Both the position numbers and the translations under genes were made by a program. This document shows, in pieces, positions 17,495-26,924 of a stretch of DNA of 57,792 nucleotides; within the stretch, counting starts at the first letter, position 1; each line of letters begins with the position of its first letter. Source of the stretch: Microscilla marina ATCC 23134 (GTDB lineage Bacteria; Bacteroidota; Bacteroidia; Cytophagales; Microscillaceae). The DNA lies in assembly GCF_000169175.1 (NCBI RefSeq), contig NZ_AAWS01000057.1:1-57792 (forward strand), given 5' to 3'. The notes below the pieces were generated by a model. That model was not told the DNA's origin and made no database searches. It was given only the letters and a program-made list of their open reading frames with translations.

Positions 17495-18316
17495 CTAATC
17501 CAACGGAAAAAAATTACCTCCTTGTTGGTTATGGTCTTTGAGGATAAACTCGCTGGGGTTAAAGCCCGAAAAATGTTTGAATTCTTTGATAAAGTGCGAT
17601 TGATCGGCATAGCCACAGTGATAAGTGATGTCAGTCCAGGTGATTTTTTCCTGGTGTTGAATACGCTTCAAAATTTCCTGAAACCTAAGAATCCTATGAT
17701 AATATTTGGGGGTAAGCCCTACATATTTTTTAAACTGGTCGATCAAATGTTTTTGGGTGTTAGGATATGTTTCTACTGCTTGCCGGTGATTGGCCATGGG
17801 AGCTTTGTCTAAAGCATGCAATACATTGTATAGTTCGAGTGGTGCCAGTTTTCGTGGGTCAAACTTTTGCCTGAGCCAGTCATATATAGGCTCAAACAAG
17901 GCAGAAGAAGTCGATTGGTCAAGTAACTGCTGCCGCAACTGGGTAAGTTCATTGCCCCATAGTTCGGTGGCGTCAACTATCCTCCCGGTGACTTTGTGAA
18001 GAGGAAAATGCAAAAAAGGGTAAGCTCCGGCAGGTTTAAACTGAACAACGAGCATGGCAGAGCGTTGGTGTGCCGAAATAGATATATAATGGCGGTGCAT
18101 ACCTGACAGCCAGGCTTGACTAAAACAAGCGTTGACCTGTAAAGTTTCGTTGTCAAAAGTGTGTCGCTCGAAACCGTCTAATTCAAAAATAATAAACACA
18201 TGCCCAGTGGGTATTACCCGTTCAATAGAGTGGTCAGGGGTGAACTCCCTGAAGTGAAATATCGTTTCTACATAGGGGCTAAACATGGGGGGTAATGGTG
18301 CCGTTTCTAAAATCAT
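17495..18316 (-). CDS. AraC family regulator with DUF6597-type N-terminal domain
   Basis: 273 residues. The N-terminal part (PPMFSPYVETIFHFREF, RVIPTGHVFIIFELD, QWALSGMHRHY-like segment, VVQFKPAGAYPFLHFPL) is the DUF6597/XylS-like domain seen in many Bacteroidota AraC proteins. The C-terminal HTH ends with TDITYHCGYADQSHFIKEFKHFSG and NPSEFI. It overlaps no other gene and follows the 18334-18735 gene by 17 bases on the same strand, so the two are probably cotranscribed. The target is unknown. Confidence 0.88.
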   Translation of the reverse strand: MILETAPLPPMFSPYVETIFHFREFTPDHSIERVIPTGHVFIIFELDGFERHTFDNETLQVNACFSQAWLSGMHRHYISISAHQRSAMLVVQFKPAGAYPFLHFPLHKVTGRIVDATELWGNELTQLRQQLLDQSTSSALFEPIYDWLRQKFDPRKLAPLELYNVLHALDKAPMANHRQAVETYPNTQKHLIDQFKKYVGLTPKYYHRILRFQEILKRIQHQEKITWTDITYHCGYADQSHFIKEFKHFSGFNPSEFILKDHNQQGGNFFPLD

Positions 18317-18333
18317 ACTCCTATCTACTGTTT

Positions 18334-18735
18334 TTAAATAATCTTGCCCTTTTCTAATTCTTCCAGCTGAGTTTTCCAGCCAGCCAACGAATCACTTGAG
18401 TCTATGTGCCATTGGTTTTTGCTGCTGTAGCGGTAGCCAAACCATTTTTCAGGCGTATTGTCAGACACTTTTCCCTTTATCCGTAAGTAATCATCTACTT
18501 GCGGCGCATAGTCAAAGTCAAAGCAACTGCCTGCATTGAGGTGGTTAAGTATCAGGGTTTGCAGTTGTTGTTCTTGAGTGTTGTAACGCGGCATTACCGC
18601 CCTGCCTCTGCGGTGAAGTAGGGGCAACACCGAATTGCAACGTTGAAGTATCCAGCTTATTGCTGAGGGAGAGAGCGGTTGATTTTTGTCAGTTTGGCAC
18701 GTACACAGCCTAAAACCATCATTGATATTGCACAT
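18334..18735 (-). CDS. Small protein of unknown function, upstream of AraC
   Basis: 133 residues that I do not recognise with confidence. It starts MCNINDGFRLCTCQ, a Cys-containing opening resembling small uncharacterised Bacteroidota proteins, and includes KWFGYRYSSKNQWHIDSSDS and a C-terminal helix TQLEELEKGK. A shorter version from Met48 (18594) is possible. No signal peptide or membrane helix. It is 17 bases upstream of the AraC gene, suggesting one transcript. Confidence 0.5.
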   Translation of the reverse strand: MCNINDGFRLCTCQTDKNQPLSPSAISWILQRCNSVLPLLHRRGRAVMPRYNTQEQQLQTLILNHLNAGSCFDFDYAPQVDDYLRIKGKVSDNTPEKWFGYRYSSKNQWHIDSSDSLAGWKTQLEELEKGKII

Positions 18736-18890
18736 AAAGTAGTGTTTTTGAGCAGTAAGGTTGATTACTCTTTAAATTATAATACAATATACAAAGATTT
18801 GGCTTTTATATTGATGGAGAAAGTTGTATTATAAGATGAAAAATGCTTGCTATGTAAACGCGAACTATATATGCCATAAATAAAACTTAA

Positions 18891-21092
18891 ATGAATAAGA
18901 GTTTATTGATTATTTGTTGTTTGGGAGTTTGTCTGACATTACAGGCGCAAAATGCTAAAATCGACAGTTTGAGAAGTTTGTTGGCTGCCAGCAAACCCGA
19001 TACCCAGCGGGTAAACCTGTTGATTGCTTTAGGGAAAGCGCATATTCGAATATCGTCTGATACCCTAAAGAATCTCGGAGAAGCTGCCCGTCAACTGGCG
19101 CAAAAAATAAATTTTAAGCGAGGCATTGGAGAAGCAACCAACAACATTGGCATTTCTTACTACTTCAAAGGCAATTACCCTAAAGCAATTGAGCATTACC
19201 AAAAAGCCTTGAAAATATTTCAATCTGTCCAGAGCCTGCGAGGTATTTCTTCTATTTACAACAACCTGGGTATAATACAGCGACGACAAGGTAACAACAT
19301 CAAAGCCCTGGAGTATTACCAAAAAGCTTTGTCTATTCAAGAAAAGCTCAAAGACACCCGTTTGATGTCTTTTTCTTACAATAACATAGGCACCATAGCT
19401 CTTCACCAGAAAGAATACGACAAAGCCCTTGAAAACTACCAAAAGTCATTAGAGCTTAAGAAGGTATTAGGTAGTGCCAAAGGTGTTGCTACAGCCTATA
19501 ATAATATGGGGCGGGTATATGAGCTAAAAAAAGAATACGAACTAGCCCTAAGCTATTACAAAAAAGCACTACACCTTTACAATACCTCCAACTTACGTAT
19601 TGCCCCTTATTACAGCAATGTAGGCAATGCACTGATGCACTTGAACCGATTAGACTCAGCGTTGATATACCATCAAAGAGGATTAGACAAGGCCATCGAG
19701 GCAAAGGCTACCCGTTATCAAACAATGGCATTGATTGGTCTGGCAAATGTATATTACCGAAAAGGGGAGTACAACCAAGCAATAGAAGCAGGGAAAAAAG
19801 CGGTAGGTATAGCCAAAAAGATGAAGGTAACGGACTTTGTCCGAGACGCCAACCAGGTATTGTATCAAAGTCATGAAAAACTTAAAAACTATGAACGGGC
19901 TTTTAAATACCACCGAGAGTATGTAATGGCAAAAGATACGCTATTTAACGAGTCGCGGACTAAAGATATCACCCGTTTGGAGTTGAACTATACCTTTGAC
20001 AAAAAACAAGCCTTGATTAAAGCAAAGCAGAAAGCTAAAGAAGAACGGTTAAAAATAGAAAATGAAAAAAGGCTGGCGCAACAAAGGTTATATTTGTTTA
20101 GTGTTTTAGGCATTTTGTTTACAGTGGTATTGTTCAGTTTCTTTGTGTTTCGGAGTCGTCAGGTACAAAAAAAGCTCAATAGCCAACTCACCATCCAAAA
20201 AAATGACTTGCAACAAAAGAGAAACGAGCTGGTAACGCTGAATGAAGAACTGCATCAAAGTCGTGATGAAATTATAGCACAACGCGACTATATAGAAACC
20301 CAACATAAAGACCTTACTATGAATAAAGAACGGATAGATAGCAGCATACGGGCTGCGCAAACTATTCAACAAGCGGTGTTGCCTTTTGCCAAAGAGTTAC
20401 AAGAGTTGTTTACCGATTACTTTGTGCTTTATCGGCCTAAAGATGTGGTAAGTGGTGACTTTTACTGGGTAAAACAATTGTCAGAGCAAACTATAGTAGT
20501 AGTGGCAGACTGCACCGGACACGGAGTACCAGGGGCTTTTATGAGCTTGATTGGGGTCAATTTGCTAGATAAAATCATATTTCAGGAAAACATTAGCCAG
20601 CCAGCCAAAATATTAGACCGTCTCCACTTTTTGATGAACGTAGCCTTACGTCAACAAGACTCAGAAAGGCGTCAAGGAGGGATGGATGCGGTAATTTTTA
20701 GCCTTGCTCCACAAACCGATCATCATACCAAAGTAATATTTTCGGGGGCGAGAAATCCACTTTATTATAAAGTAGCCTACCAACCTGGTGTTCAGTTGCT
20801 CAAGGGTGACCGAAAGTCTATAGGAGGCATGCGCAACGACGCTGAGCAGTTTACGGCACAAGAGCTGACTTTGCCCCAAGGCAGTGTATTGTATGCGGGC
20901 TCAGACGGTTTGCAAGACCAGAACAATGTTGTGCGTAAAAAATTTGGTAGTAAACGTTTACTTAAGTTACTCAATATAATAGTAACCAAGCCAATGAACG
21001 AGCAAAGAGAACTACTGGAGAGTGAACTACAAGACCATATGCAAGGGACAGTACAACGCGATGATATTTTGTGGGTGGGGGTAAAAGTGTAA
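18891..21092 (+). CDS. TPR sensor with SpoIIE/PP2C phosphatase, tandem copy 1
   Basis: 733 residues. Signal peptide 1-20 (SLLIICCLGVCLTLQAQ); TPR repeats about 60-330 (for example GISYYFKGNYPKAIEHYQKA, NNLGIIQRRQGNNIKALEYY); a helical spacer; one membrane helix about 400-422; coiled coil 425-495; PP2C domain about 500-733 with DVVSGDFYW, DCTGHGVPGAFMSLIG, GGMDAV, GSDGLQDQNN and QRDDILWVG. The predicted topology puts the TPR domain in the periplasm and the phosphatase in the cytoplasm. It would dephosphorylate a Ser/Thr on a partner such as an anti-sigma antagonist (known role of SpoIIE and RsbU; partner here unknown). It is the most diverged of the three tandem genes and only 30 bases separate it from copy 2. 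Confidence 0.9.
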   Translation: MNKSLLIICCLGVCLTLQAQNAKIDSLRSLLAASKPDTQRVNLLIALGKAHIRISSDTLKNLGEAARQLAQKINFKRGIGEATNNIGISYYFKGNYPKAIEHYQKALKIFQSVQSLRGISSIYNNLGIIQRRQGNNIKALEYYQKALSIQEKLKDTRLMSFSYNNIGTIALHQKEYDKALENYQKSLELKKVLGSAKGVATAYNNMGRVYELKKEYELALSYYKKALHLYNTSNLRIAPYYSNVGNALMHLNRLDSALIYHQRGLDKAIEAKATRYQTMALIGLANVYYRKGEYNQAIEAGKKAVGIAKKMKVTDFVRDANQVLYQSHEKLKNYERAFKYHREYVMAKDTLFNESRTKDITRLELNYTFDKKQALIKAKQKAKEERLKIENEKRLAQQRLYLFSVLGILFTVVLFSFFVFRSRQVQKKLNSQLTIQKNDLQQKRNELVTLNEELHQSRDEIIAQRDYIETQHKDLTMNKERIDSSIRAAQTIQQAVLPFAKELQELFTDYFVLYRPKDVVSGDFYWVKQLSEQTIVVVADCTGHGVPGAFMSLIGVNLLDKIIFQENISQPAKILDRLHFLMNVALRQQDSERRQGGMDAVIFSLAPQTDHHTKVIFSGARNPLYYKVAYQPGVQLLKGDRKSIGGMRNDAEQFTAQELTLPQGSVLYAGSDGLQDQNNVVRKKFGSKRLLKLLNIIVTKPMNEQRELLESELQDHMQGTVQRDDILWVGVKV

Positions 21093-21305
21093 TAAATGCT
21101 ATAAAATAGCTTTCAAATAAATATGTATAAACGCTGTGTTACATTTTTTTTAATCCTTATTACTTGCCAGGCAGTGTATGCGCAAAACGCAAAAATAGAT
21201 AGCCTCAAGAAGTTGTTGCAACAAGCCAAAAGCGATACCCAACGAATACAGGTTTTAAATGAACTTTGTCGGTCTTTTTGGCGAATAGCACCTGATACTG
21301 CCCAA
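21057..21305 (+). repeat. 249-base identical junction repeat, copy A
   Basis: Identical base for base to 23298-23546, at an offset of exactly 2241. It covers the last 36 bases of phosphatase gene 1, the 30-base gap, and the first 183 bases of gene 2. It is the scar of the unequal recombination that produced gene 2. Confidence 0.9.
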
Positions 21306-23333
21306 AAATTAGGGTATCAGGCGCTCAGGATTGCCACCAAAATAGGGTTGAAAAGTGGCATAGCAAACGCTGAAAACAGGGTAGGGACGGCCTATCATTT
21401 TGGAGGAAACCATAAACACGCTATTTTACACTACCAGAAAGCACTGGCTATATTTCGGGCAATGAACGATAGCCTGGGTATGTCGAAAATTTATAATAAC
21501 CTGGGGATAATCAATAAGGTAAGGGGAGACTTTCTAGCGGCGTTAGGGTATCACCAAAAAAGTATGGTGATACAAGAGAAGATGGGCAATCGCAAGTTGG
21601 TATCTTCATCTAGTAACAATATGGGTAACATTTATCTGGAGCTTAAGAACTATCCCAAGGCGCTTGAGTACCTGAAAAAATCGGCAGAAATAAAAAGAAG
21701 CATAAAAAATTATGCGGGGTTAGTTAGTACTTATACCAATATGGGTAAGGCGTACACCCGCCTCAAAGACTACAAACAGGCGATGGTTTATTATAGAAAA
21801 GCGTTGGTGATAGGCAAAGAGCACCAGCACTATCAACTCATTGCTCTTACTTACCATCACATGGGCGATTTGATGTATATGCGACATAAAGTAGATTCTG
21901 CCATTTATTACCAAAAACGAGCGTTAGAGTTGAGTACGCAAGCGAAGTATCAGTATGCCCAAAATATGGTACTCAATAGTTTGGCTTTGGCATACTACAC
22001 CAAAAAAAACTACTTGACTGCTATTCAGGTAGGCAAGGAAGCTTTTGTTGCCGGGCGCCAAAGCAAGGAGTTGATTGTGGTAAAAGATGCTAGTGAAACT
22101 TTGTATAAGAGCTATAGTGCACTACAGCAATATAAAGAAGCTTTTCATTATCAAAACATTTTTGTAAGGGTCAGCGATTCTTTGTTTAATGAGTCGCGTA
22201 CTAAAGAAGTAACCCGGCTGGAAATGAATTATGATTTTCAGAAAAAACAGGAGTTGATTCAGGTAAAACAGCAAGCCAAAGATGCGCGCCTTAAGGTAGA
22301 AAATGAGAGAAGGCTGGCACAACAAAGGTTGTATTTATTCAGTGTTTTGGGGGTTTTGTTTACGGTATTAGTGGTGAGTGTCTTTATATTTCGAAGCCGT
22401 CAGGTACAAAAAAAGCTCAACAGCCAACTCACCACCCAAAAAAATGACTTGCAGCAAAAGAAAAACGAATTGGTGATGTTGAATGAAGAACTGCACCAAA
22501 GCCGCGACGAAATTATTGCGCAACGCGACTACATAGAAACCCAACACAAAGACCTGAGACAAAACAAAGAACGTATAGACAGCAGTATACGAGCTGCCCA
22601 AACTATTCAACACGCTGTATTACCCGTTGCCAGAGAGTTGCGACAGATTTTTGCAGATTACTTTGTGATTGATCGCCCCAAAGACGTGGTGTCAGGTGAC
22701 TTTTACTGGGTAAAACAATTGTCAGGACAAACTATAGTGGTAGTGGCAGACTGTACCGGACACGGAGTGCCTGGGGCTTTTATGAGTTTGATTGGTGTTA
22801 ACTTACTAGACAAAATTATATTTCAGGAAAACATTATCCAGCCTGCCGAAATATTAAACCAACTCCATTTTTTGATGAATATAGCCCTACGCCAACAAGG
22901 AGCAGAACAGCGCAGTGGTGGAATGGATGCCGTGGTTTTTAGCCTTACACCTCAGACAAATCATCATACTAAAGTAATGTTTTCGGGGGCGAGAAATCCA
23001 CTTTATTACAAAGATGCCAACCAACCTGATATCCAACTGTTGAAGGGTAACCGTAAGTCTGTAGGAGGCATACGAAACGACATAGAGCAGTTTATCTTAC
23101 AAGAGGTAGTTTTGCCTCGTGGCAGTGTGTTGTATGCAGGCTCTGACGGTTTGCAAGACCAAAACGATGCCGCCCGAAAAAAGTTTGGTAGTCGCCGCCT
23201 GCACGATTTGCTACAGGCCATTGTAAGCCAACCTTTGGCTACCCAAAAACAACGCATAGAAACCACGCTTGATCTCCATATGCAATATACTGTCCAGCGC
23301 GATGATATTTTGTGGGTGGGGGTAAAAGTGTAA
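21123..23333 (+). CDS. TPR sensor with SpoIIE/PP2C phosphatase, tandem copy 2
   Basis: 736 residues with the same order of parts as copy 1: signal peptide ending VYAQ at about residue 21, TPR array about 60-330, helix linker, membrane helix about 401-423 (LFSVLGVLFTVLVVSVFIF), coiled coil, PP2C domain with all motifs intact. Its signal peptide and first 61 codons are identical in DNA to copy 3, its TPR region differs at many positions, and its phosphatase is again almost identical. Its last 36 bases are identical to the end of copy 1 and not to copy 3 (ends VGVKV, whereas copy 3 ends VGIRL), so the gene is a hybrid made by crossover. In one active-domain position copy 2 has IDRPKD where copies 1 and 3 have YRPKD. 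Confidence 0.9.
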   Translation: MYKRCVTFFLILITCQAVYAQNAKIDSLKKLLQQAKSDTQRIQVLNELCRSFWRIAPDTAQKLGYQALRIATKIGLKSGIANAENRVGTAYHFGGNHKHAILHYQKALAIFRAMNDSLGMSKIYNNLGIINKVRGDFLAALGYHQKSMVIQEKMGNRKLVSSSSNNMGNIYLELKNYPKALEYLKKSAEIKRSIKNYAGLVSTYTNMGKAYTRLKDYKQAMVYYRKALVIGKEHQHYQLIALTYHHMGDLMYMRHKVDSAIYYQKRALELSTQAKYQYAQNMVLNSLALAYYTKKNYLTAIQVGKEAFVAGRQSKELIVVKDASETLYKSYSALQQYKEAFHYQNIFVRVSDSLFNESRTKEVTRLEMNYDFQKKQELIQVKQQAKDARLKVENERRLAQQRLYLFSVLGVLFTVLVVSVFIFRSRQVQKKLNSQLTTQKNDLQQKKNELVMLNEELHQSRDEIIAQRDYIETQHKDLRQNKERIDSSIRAAQTIQHAVLPVARELRQIFADYFVIDRPKDVVSGDFYWVKQLSGQTIVVVADCTGHGVPGAFMSLIGVNLLDKIIFQENIIQPAEILNQLHFLMNIALRQQGAEQRSGGMDAVVFSLTPQTNHHTKVMFSGARNPLYYKDANQPDIQLLKGNRKSVGGIRNDIEQFILQEVVLPRGSVLYAGSDGLQDQNDAARKKFGSRRLHDLLQAIVSQPLATQKQRIETTLDLHMQYTVQRDDILWVGVKV

Positions 23334-23546
23334 TAAATGCTATAAAATAGCTTTCAAATAAATATGTATAAACGCTGTGTTACATTTTTTTTAATCCTTA
23401 TTACTTGCCAGGCAGTGTATGCGCAAAACGCAAAAATAGATAGCCTCAAGAAGTTGTTGCAACAAGCCAAAAGCGATACCCAACGAATACAGGTTTTAAA
23501 TGAACTTTGTCGGTCTTTTTGGCGAATAGCACCTGATACTGCCCAA
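23298..23546 (+). repeat. 249-base identical junction repeat, copy B
   Basis: Identical to 21057-21305; covers the end of gene 2, the 30-base gap and the start of gene 3. The first difference after it is A versus G in the codon for residue 62 (CCCAAA/CCCAAG context). Confidence 0.9.
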
Positions 23547-25574
23547 GAATTAGGGCACCAAGCCCTCAGAATTGCTATCAAACTAGGGTTGAAAAGTGAC
23601 ATAGCAAACGCTGAAAATAGGGTAGGAGCTGCTTATCATTTTGGAGGAGATCATAAGAAGGCTACCTTACATTATCATAAGGCGCTGGCTATGTTTCGGG
23701 CAATGGGCGATAGTTTGGGTATGTCGAAAATTTATAACAACCTGGGGGTAATCAATAAGGTAAGGGGAGACTTTTTGGTGGCATTGGAATACTACCAAAA
23801 AAGTATGGCCATACAAGATAAGGTAGGTAATAGTAAGCTGGTATCTTCGTCTAGTAATAACATGGGTAACATTTATCTGGAGCTTAAAAACTATCCCAAG
23901 GCGCTTGAATACCTCAAAAAATCGGCGAAAATAAAAAAAAGAATGAAAGACCATGGGGCTTTGGTTAGTACTTACACCAACATGGGCAAGGTGTACACCC
24001 ACCTCAAAGACTATAAGCAGGCGATGGCTTATTACAGAAAAGCGTTGGCAATGGGCAAAGAATATCAATTCTACCAACTCATCGCCCTCACTTACCATCA
24101 TGTGGGCAACTTGATGTATACACGAAATAAAGTAGATTCTGCCATTTATTACCAAAAACAAGCATCAGGGTTGAGCAAACAAATGAAGCATCGGCATACC
24201 CAAAATATGGCGCTCAATAGTTTGGCTTTGGCATACTACACCAAAAAAAACTACCTAGCTGCTGTCCAGATAGGCAAGGAAGTTTTTGTTGCCGGGCGCC
24301 AAAGTAAGGAGTTGATTGTGGTAAAAGATGCCAGTGAAACTCTGTATAAGAGCTATAGTGCACTACAGCAATATAAAGAGGCTTTTCATTATCAAAGTAT
24401 TTACTTAAGGGTCAGCGATTCTTTGTTTAACGAGTCGCGTACTAAAGAAGTAACCCGACTGGAAATGAATTATGACTTTCAGAAAAAACAGGAATTGATT
24501 CAGGTAAAACAGCAAGCCAAAGATGCGCGCCTTAAGATAGAAAATGAAAGAAGGCTGGCACACCAAAGGCTGTATTTGTTCAGTGTTTTGGGGGTTTTGT
24601 TTACGGTATTAGTGGTGAGTGTCTTTATATTTCGTAGTCGTCAGGTACAAAAAAAGCTCAACAGCCAACTCACTACCCAAAAAAATGACTTGCAGCAAAA
24701 GAAAAATGAGTTGGTGATGCTGAATGAAGAACTGCACCAAAGCCGCGACGAAATTATTGCGCAACGCGACTACATAGAAACCCAGCACAAAGACCTGAGA
24801 CAAAACAAAGAACGTATAGACAACAGTATACGAGCTGCCCAAACTATTCAACACGCTGTATTGCCCGTTGCCAGAGAGTTGCGACAGATTTTTTCAGATT
24901 ACTTTGTGATTTATCGCCCCAAAGATGTAGTATCGGGTGACTTTTACTGGGTAAAACAATTGCCAGGACAAACTATAGTGGTAGTGGCAGACTGTACCGG
25001 ACACGGAGTGCCAGGGGCTTTTATGAGTCTGATTGGTGTTAACTTACTAGACAAAATTATATTTCAGGAAAACATTACCCAGCCCGCCGAAATATTAAAC
25101 CAACTCCATTTTTTGATGAATATAGCCCTACGCCAACAAGGAGCAGAACAGCGCAGTGGTGGAATGGATGCCGTGGTTTTTAGCCTTACACCTCAGACAA
25201 ATCATCATACTAAAGTAATGTTTTCGGGGGCGAGAAATCCACTTTATTACAAAGATGCCAACCAACCTGGTATCCAACTGTTGAAGGGTAACCGTAAGTC
25301 TGTGGGAGGCATACGAAACGACATAGAGCAGTTTACCTTGCAAGAGGTGGTTTTGCCCAGTGGCAGTGTGTTGTATGCAGGCTCTGACGGTTTGCAAGAT
25401 CAAAACGATGCTGCCCGAAAAAAGTTTGGTAGTCGCCGCCTGCACGATTTGCTACATGCCATTGTAAGCCAACCTTTGGCTACCCAAAAACAACGCATAG
25501 AAACCACGCTCGATCTCCATATGCAGTATACTGTCCAACGCGACGATATTTTATGGGTAGGCATCAGGCTGTAG
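23364..25574 (+). CDS. TPR sensor with SpoIIE/PP2C phosphatase, tandem copy 3
   Basis: 736 residues, the last of the trio. Signal peptide, TPR array, membrane helix near 401-423, coiled coil and PP2C domain as in copy 2. Catalytic motifs are all kept: DVVSGDFYW, DCTGHGVPGAFMS, GGMDAVVFS, AGSDGLQDQNDAARKKFG and QRDDILWVG. It ends in IRL and differs from copies 1 and 2 in the final 35 bases, which shows it carries the original 3' end of the ancestral second gene. The DNA immediately downstream holds a converging DinB-like gene 31 bases away, so no further member exists on this side. Confidence 0.9.
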   Translation: MYKRCVTFFLILITCQAVYAQNAKIDSLKKLLQQAKSDTQRIQVLNELCRSFWRIAPDTAQELGHQALRIAIKLGLKSDIANAENRVGAAYHFGGDHKKATLHYHKALAMFRAMGDSLGMSKIYNNLGVINKVRGDFLVALEYYQKSMAIQDKVGNSKLVSSSSNNMGNIYLELKNYPKALEYLKKSAKIKKRMKDHGALVSTYTNMGKVYTHLKDYKQAMAYYRKALAMGKEYQFYQLIALTYHHVGNLMYTRNKVDSAIYYQKQASGLSKQMKHRHTQNMALNSLALAYYTKKNYLAAVQIGKEVFVAGRQSKELIVVKDASETLYKSYSALQQYKEAFHYQSIYLRVSDSLFNESRTKEVTRLEMNYDFQKKQELIQVKQQAKDARLKIENERRLAHQRLYLFSVLGVLFTVLVVSVFIFRSRQVQKKLNSQLTTQKNDLQQKKNELVMLNEELHQSRDEIIAQRDYIETQHKDLRQNKERIDNSIRAAQTIQHAVLPVARELRQIFSDYFVIYRPKDVVSGDFYWVKQLPGQTIVVVADCTGHGVPGAFMSLIGVNLLDKIIFQENITQPAEILNQLHFLMNIALRQQGAEQRSGGMDAVVFSLTPQTNHHTKVMFSGARNPLYYKDANQPGIQLLKGNRKSVGGIRNDIEQFTLQEVVLPSGSVLYAGSDGLQDQNDAARKKFGSRRLHDLLHAIVSQPLATQKQRIETTLDLHMQYTVQRDDILWVGIRL

Positions 25575-25605
25575 GTGGTCATATTTCTAATCTATTACCT
25601 GGAGT

Positions 25606-26190
25606 TTATTTGCCCTTCTCCTTCAGAAACGCTTGGGTGAAGTGTTCGCGGTGTTTGGGTTTCGCAAACTTTTCTTGATTATACACTTGAGATTTACCCT
25701 TGGCAATAGACAAACTTTGCCACTGCTTGCCTTTGAGCAATTTGCCTAAAAATACAAGCTGCCCTATGTGGTAAGCATAGTGTGCCATTTGGCGATTGAC
25801 AGCCTCAGTAATGGTATGCCCCATATTGCGGATATATACTGTAGTGTCAAAGTTATCGACAGTAATGCTGGCAAGTGCCTCAAAAACCGTTTGCCAACCT
25901 TCTTCCCATTTTTGCATCAATTCTTCTCGGTTTTTAATATCAGCCTCAAACTCCGCATCTCGGTTACGCCACTCTTTTTCTCCATCCGATGTCAGAAAAT
26001 CAGACCAGCGAGAACGCATATTGCCCCACAAATGTTTTCCAATGATTGCCACCGAATTGCTTGACTCGTTGGCTTGCCAAAATAGCTCCTCGTCAGAAAG
26101 TTGTGCCATTGTTTTTTCACCCAATAACTTGTAGTATTCAAACTGTTTTTGGGCACTTTCCAGGTAATTAATGATTTGTTCAGTGTTCAT
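25606..26190 (-). CDS. DinB-superfamily protein (DUF1572)
   Basis: 194 residues, four-helix-bundle family. The DUF1572/DinB pattern is visible: ESSNSVAIIGKHLWGNMRSRW near residues 42-62 with the first metal-binding His, and NRQMAHYAYHIGQLVFLGK near 133-151 with the two later His residues. Such proteins are thought to be metal-dependent, some acting as thiol-dependent transferases or hydrolases (inference from DinB/YfiT relatives). Cytoplasmic. The next gene upstream on the same strand (PEBP-like, start 26820) ends 79 bases away, so cotranscription is possible. Confidence 0.88.
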   Translation of the reverse strand: MNTEQIINYLESAQKQFEYYKLLGEKTMAQLSDEELFWQANESSNSVAIIGKHLWGNMRSRWSDFLTSDGEKEWRNRDAEFEADIKNREELMQKWEEGWQTVFEALASITVDNFDTTVYIRNMGHTITEAVNRQMAHYAYHIGQLVFLGKLLKGKQWQSLSIAKGKSQVYNQEKFAKPKHREHFTQAFLKEKGK

Positions 26191-26268
26191 AATTTTTAAG
26201 TATTGTTGTTTGGTTTACTGATAAAAATATTTTCAGTGAATAAGCTATGAGTTCCGAAGACTACTTAT

Positions 26269-26820
26269 TTACCGCTGATAATACATTACCAAAGATGCCT
26301 TTTGTAATAAATTGGCATTGAGATAATACCCTACCATAGCGGGGCTGGCGTGTTTATCAAGCCCTAATTTTTTGGTCTTAAGTGCATATACTGTAATTAT
26401 ATATTGGTGTACCCCATGACCCTTAGGAGGACAAGGGCCGCCATACCCCGTTTTACCAAAATCAGTAATGCTTTGTACAGATTCGGCAGGAGCAAGTTTT
26501 AGGGCAAGGTTTCCTGCGTTGGCAGGCAGAGTGTGGGTGTTGGCAGGTAAGTCAAATATGACCCAATGCCACCAACCGCTGCCTGTAGGGGCATCAGGGT
26601 CGTACATAGTAATGGCAAAACTTTGAGTACCTGTTGGAGCGTTTGTCCAATTTAATTGAGGCGATTCGTTTTTACCCTTGCAACCAAAGCCGTCAAATAC
26701 ATGGGTGTTGGTGGCTTGTCCGCCTGTGTTGGTACTTTGCAAAGTGAAAGTACCTTGAGCATGAGCCAAATGACCAATGAGTAAAAGTGCAATACAAGTA
26801 AACACCAGGTGCTTTTTCAT
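26269..26820 (-). CDS. YbhB/YbcL-type PEBP family protein, exported
   Basis: 183 residues from ATG 26820 (MKKHLVFTCIALLLIGHLAHAQ, a clear signal peptide); an in-frame upstream start at 26871 would add 17 residues and bury the signal. Phosphatidylethanolamine-binding-protein fold: the ligand-site motifs are YDPDAPTGSGWWHWV near residues 76-90, FDLP, and GYGGPCPPKGHGVHQYIITVYAL near 128-150. Bacterial homologues are small, periplasmic or cytosolic, and of unclear role. GACCTTTG on the minus strand just upstream, one base off the TAnnTTTG box, is a possible promoter. Confidence 0.88.
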   Translation of the reverse strand: MKKHLVFTCIALLLIGHLAHAQGTFTLQSTNTGGQATNTHVFDGFGCKGKNESPQLNWTNAPTGTQSFAITMYDPDAPTGSGWWHWVIFDLPANTHTLPANAGNLALKLAPAESVQSITDFGKTGYGGPCPPKGHGVHQYIITVYALKTKKLGLDKHASPAMVGYYLNANLLQKASLVMYYQR

Positions 26821-26924
26821 AAATATAAATATTATTGTGTGTAGAAAAATATATTGTATTGCAAAGGTCAATAATATAAACCAAGGAGAGTATGCTCAAA
26901 AGTTCAAAGAATATCAAATTTAGC

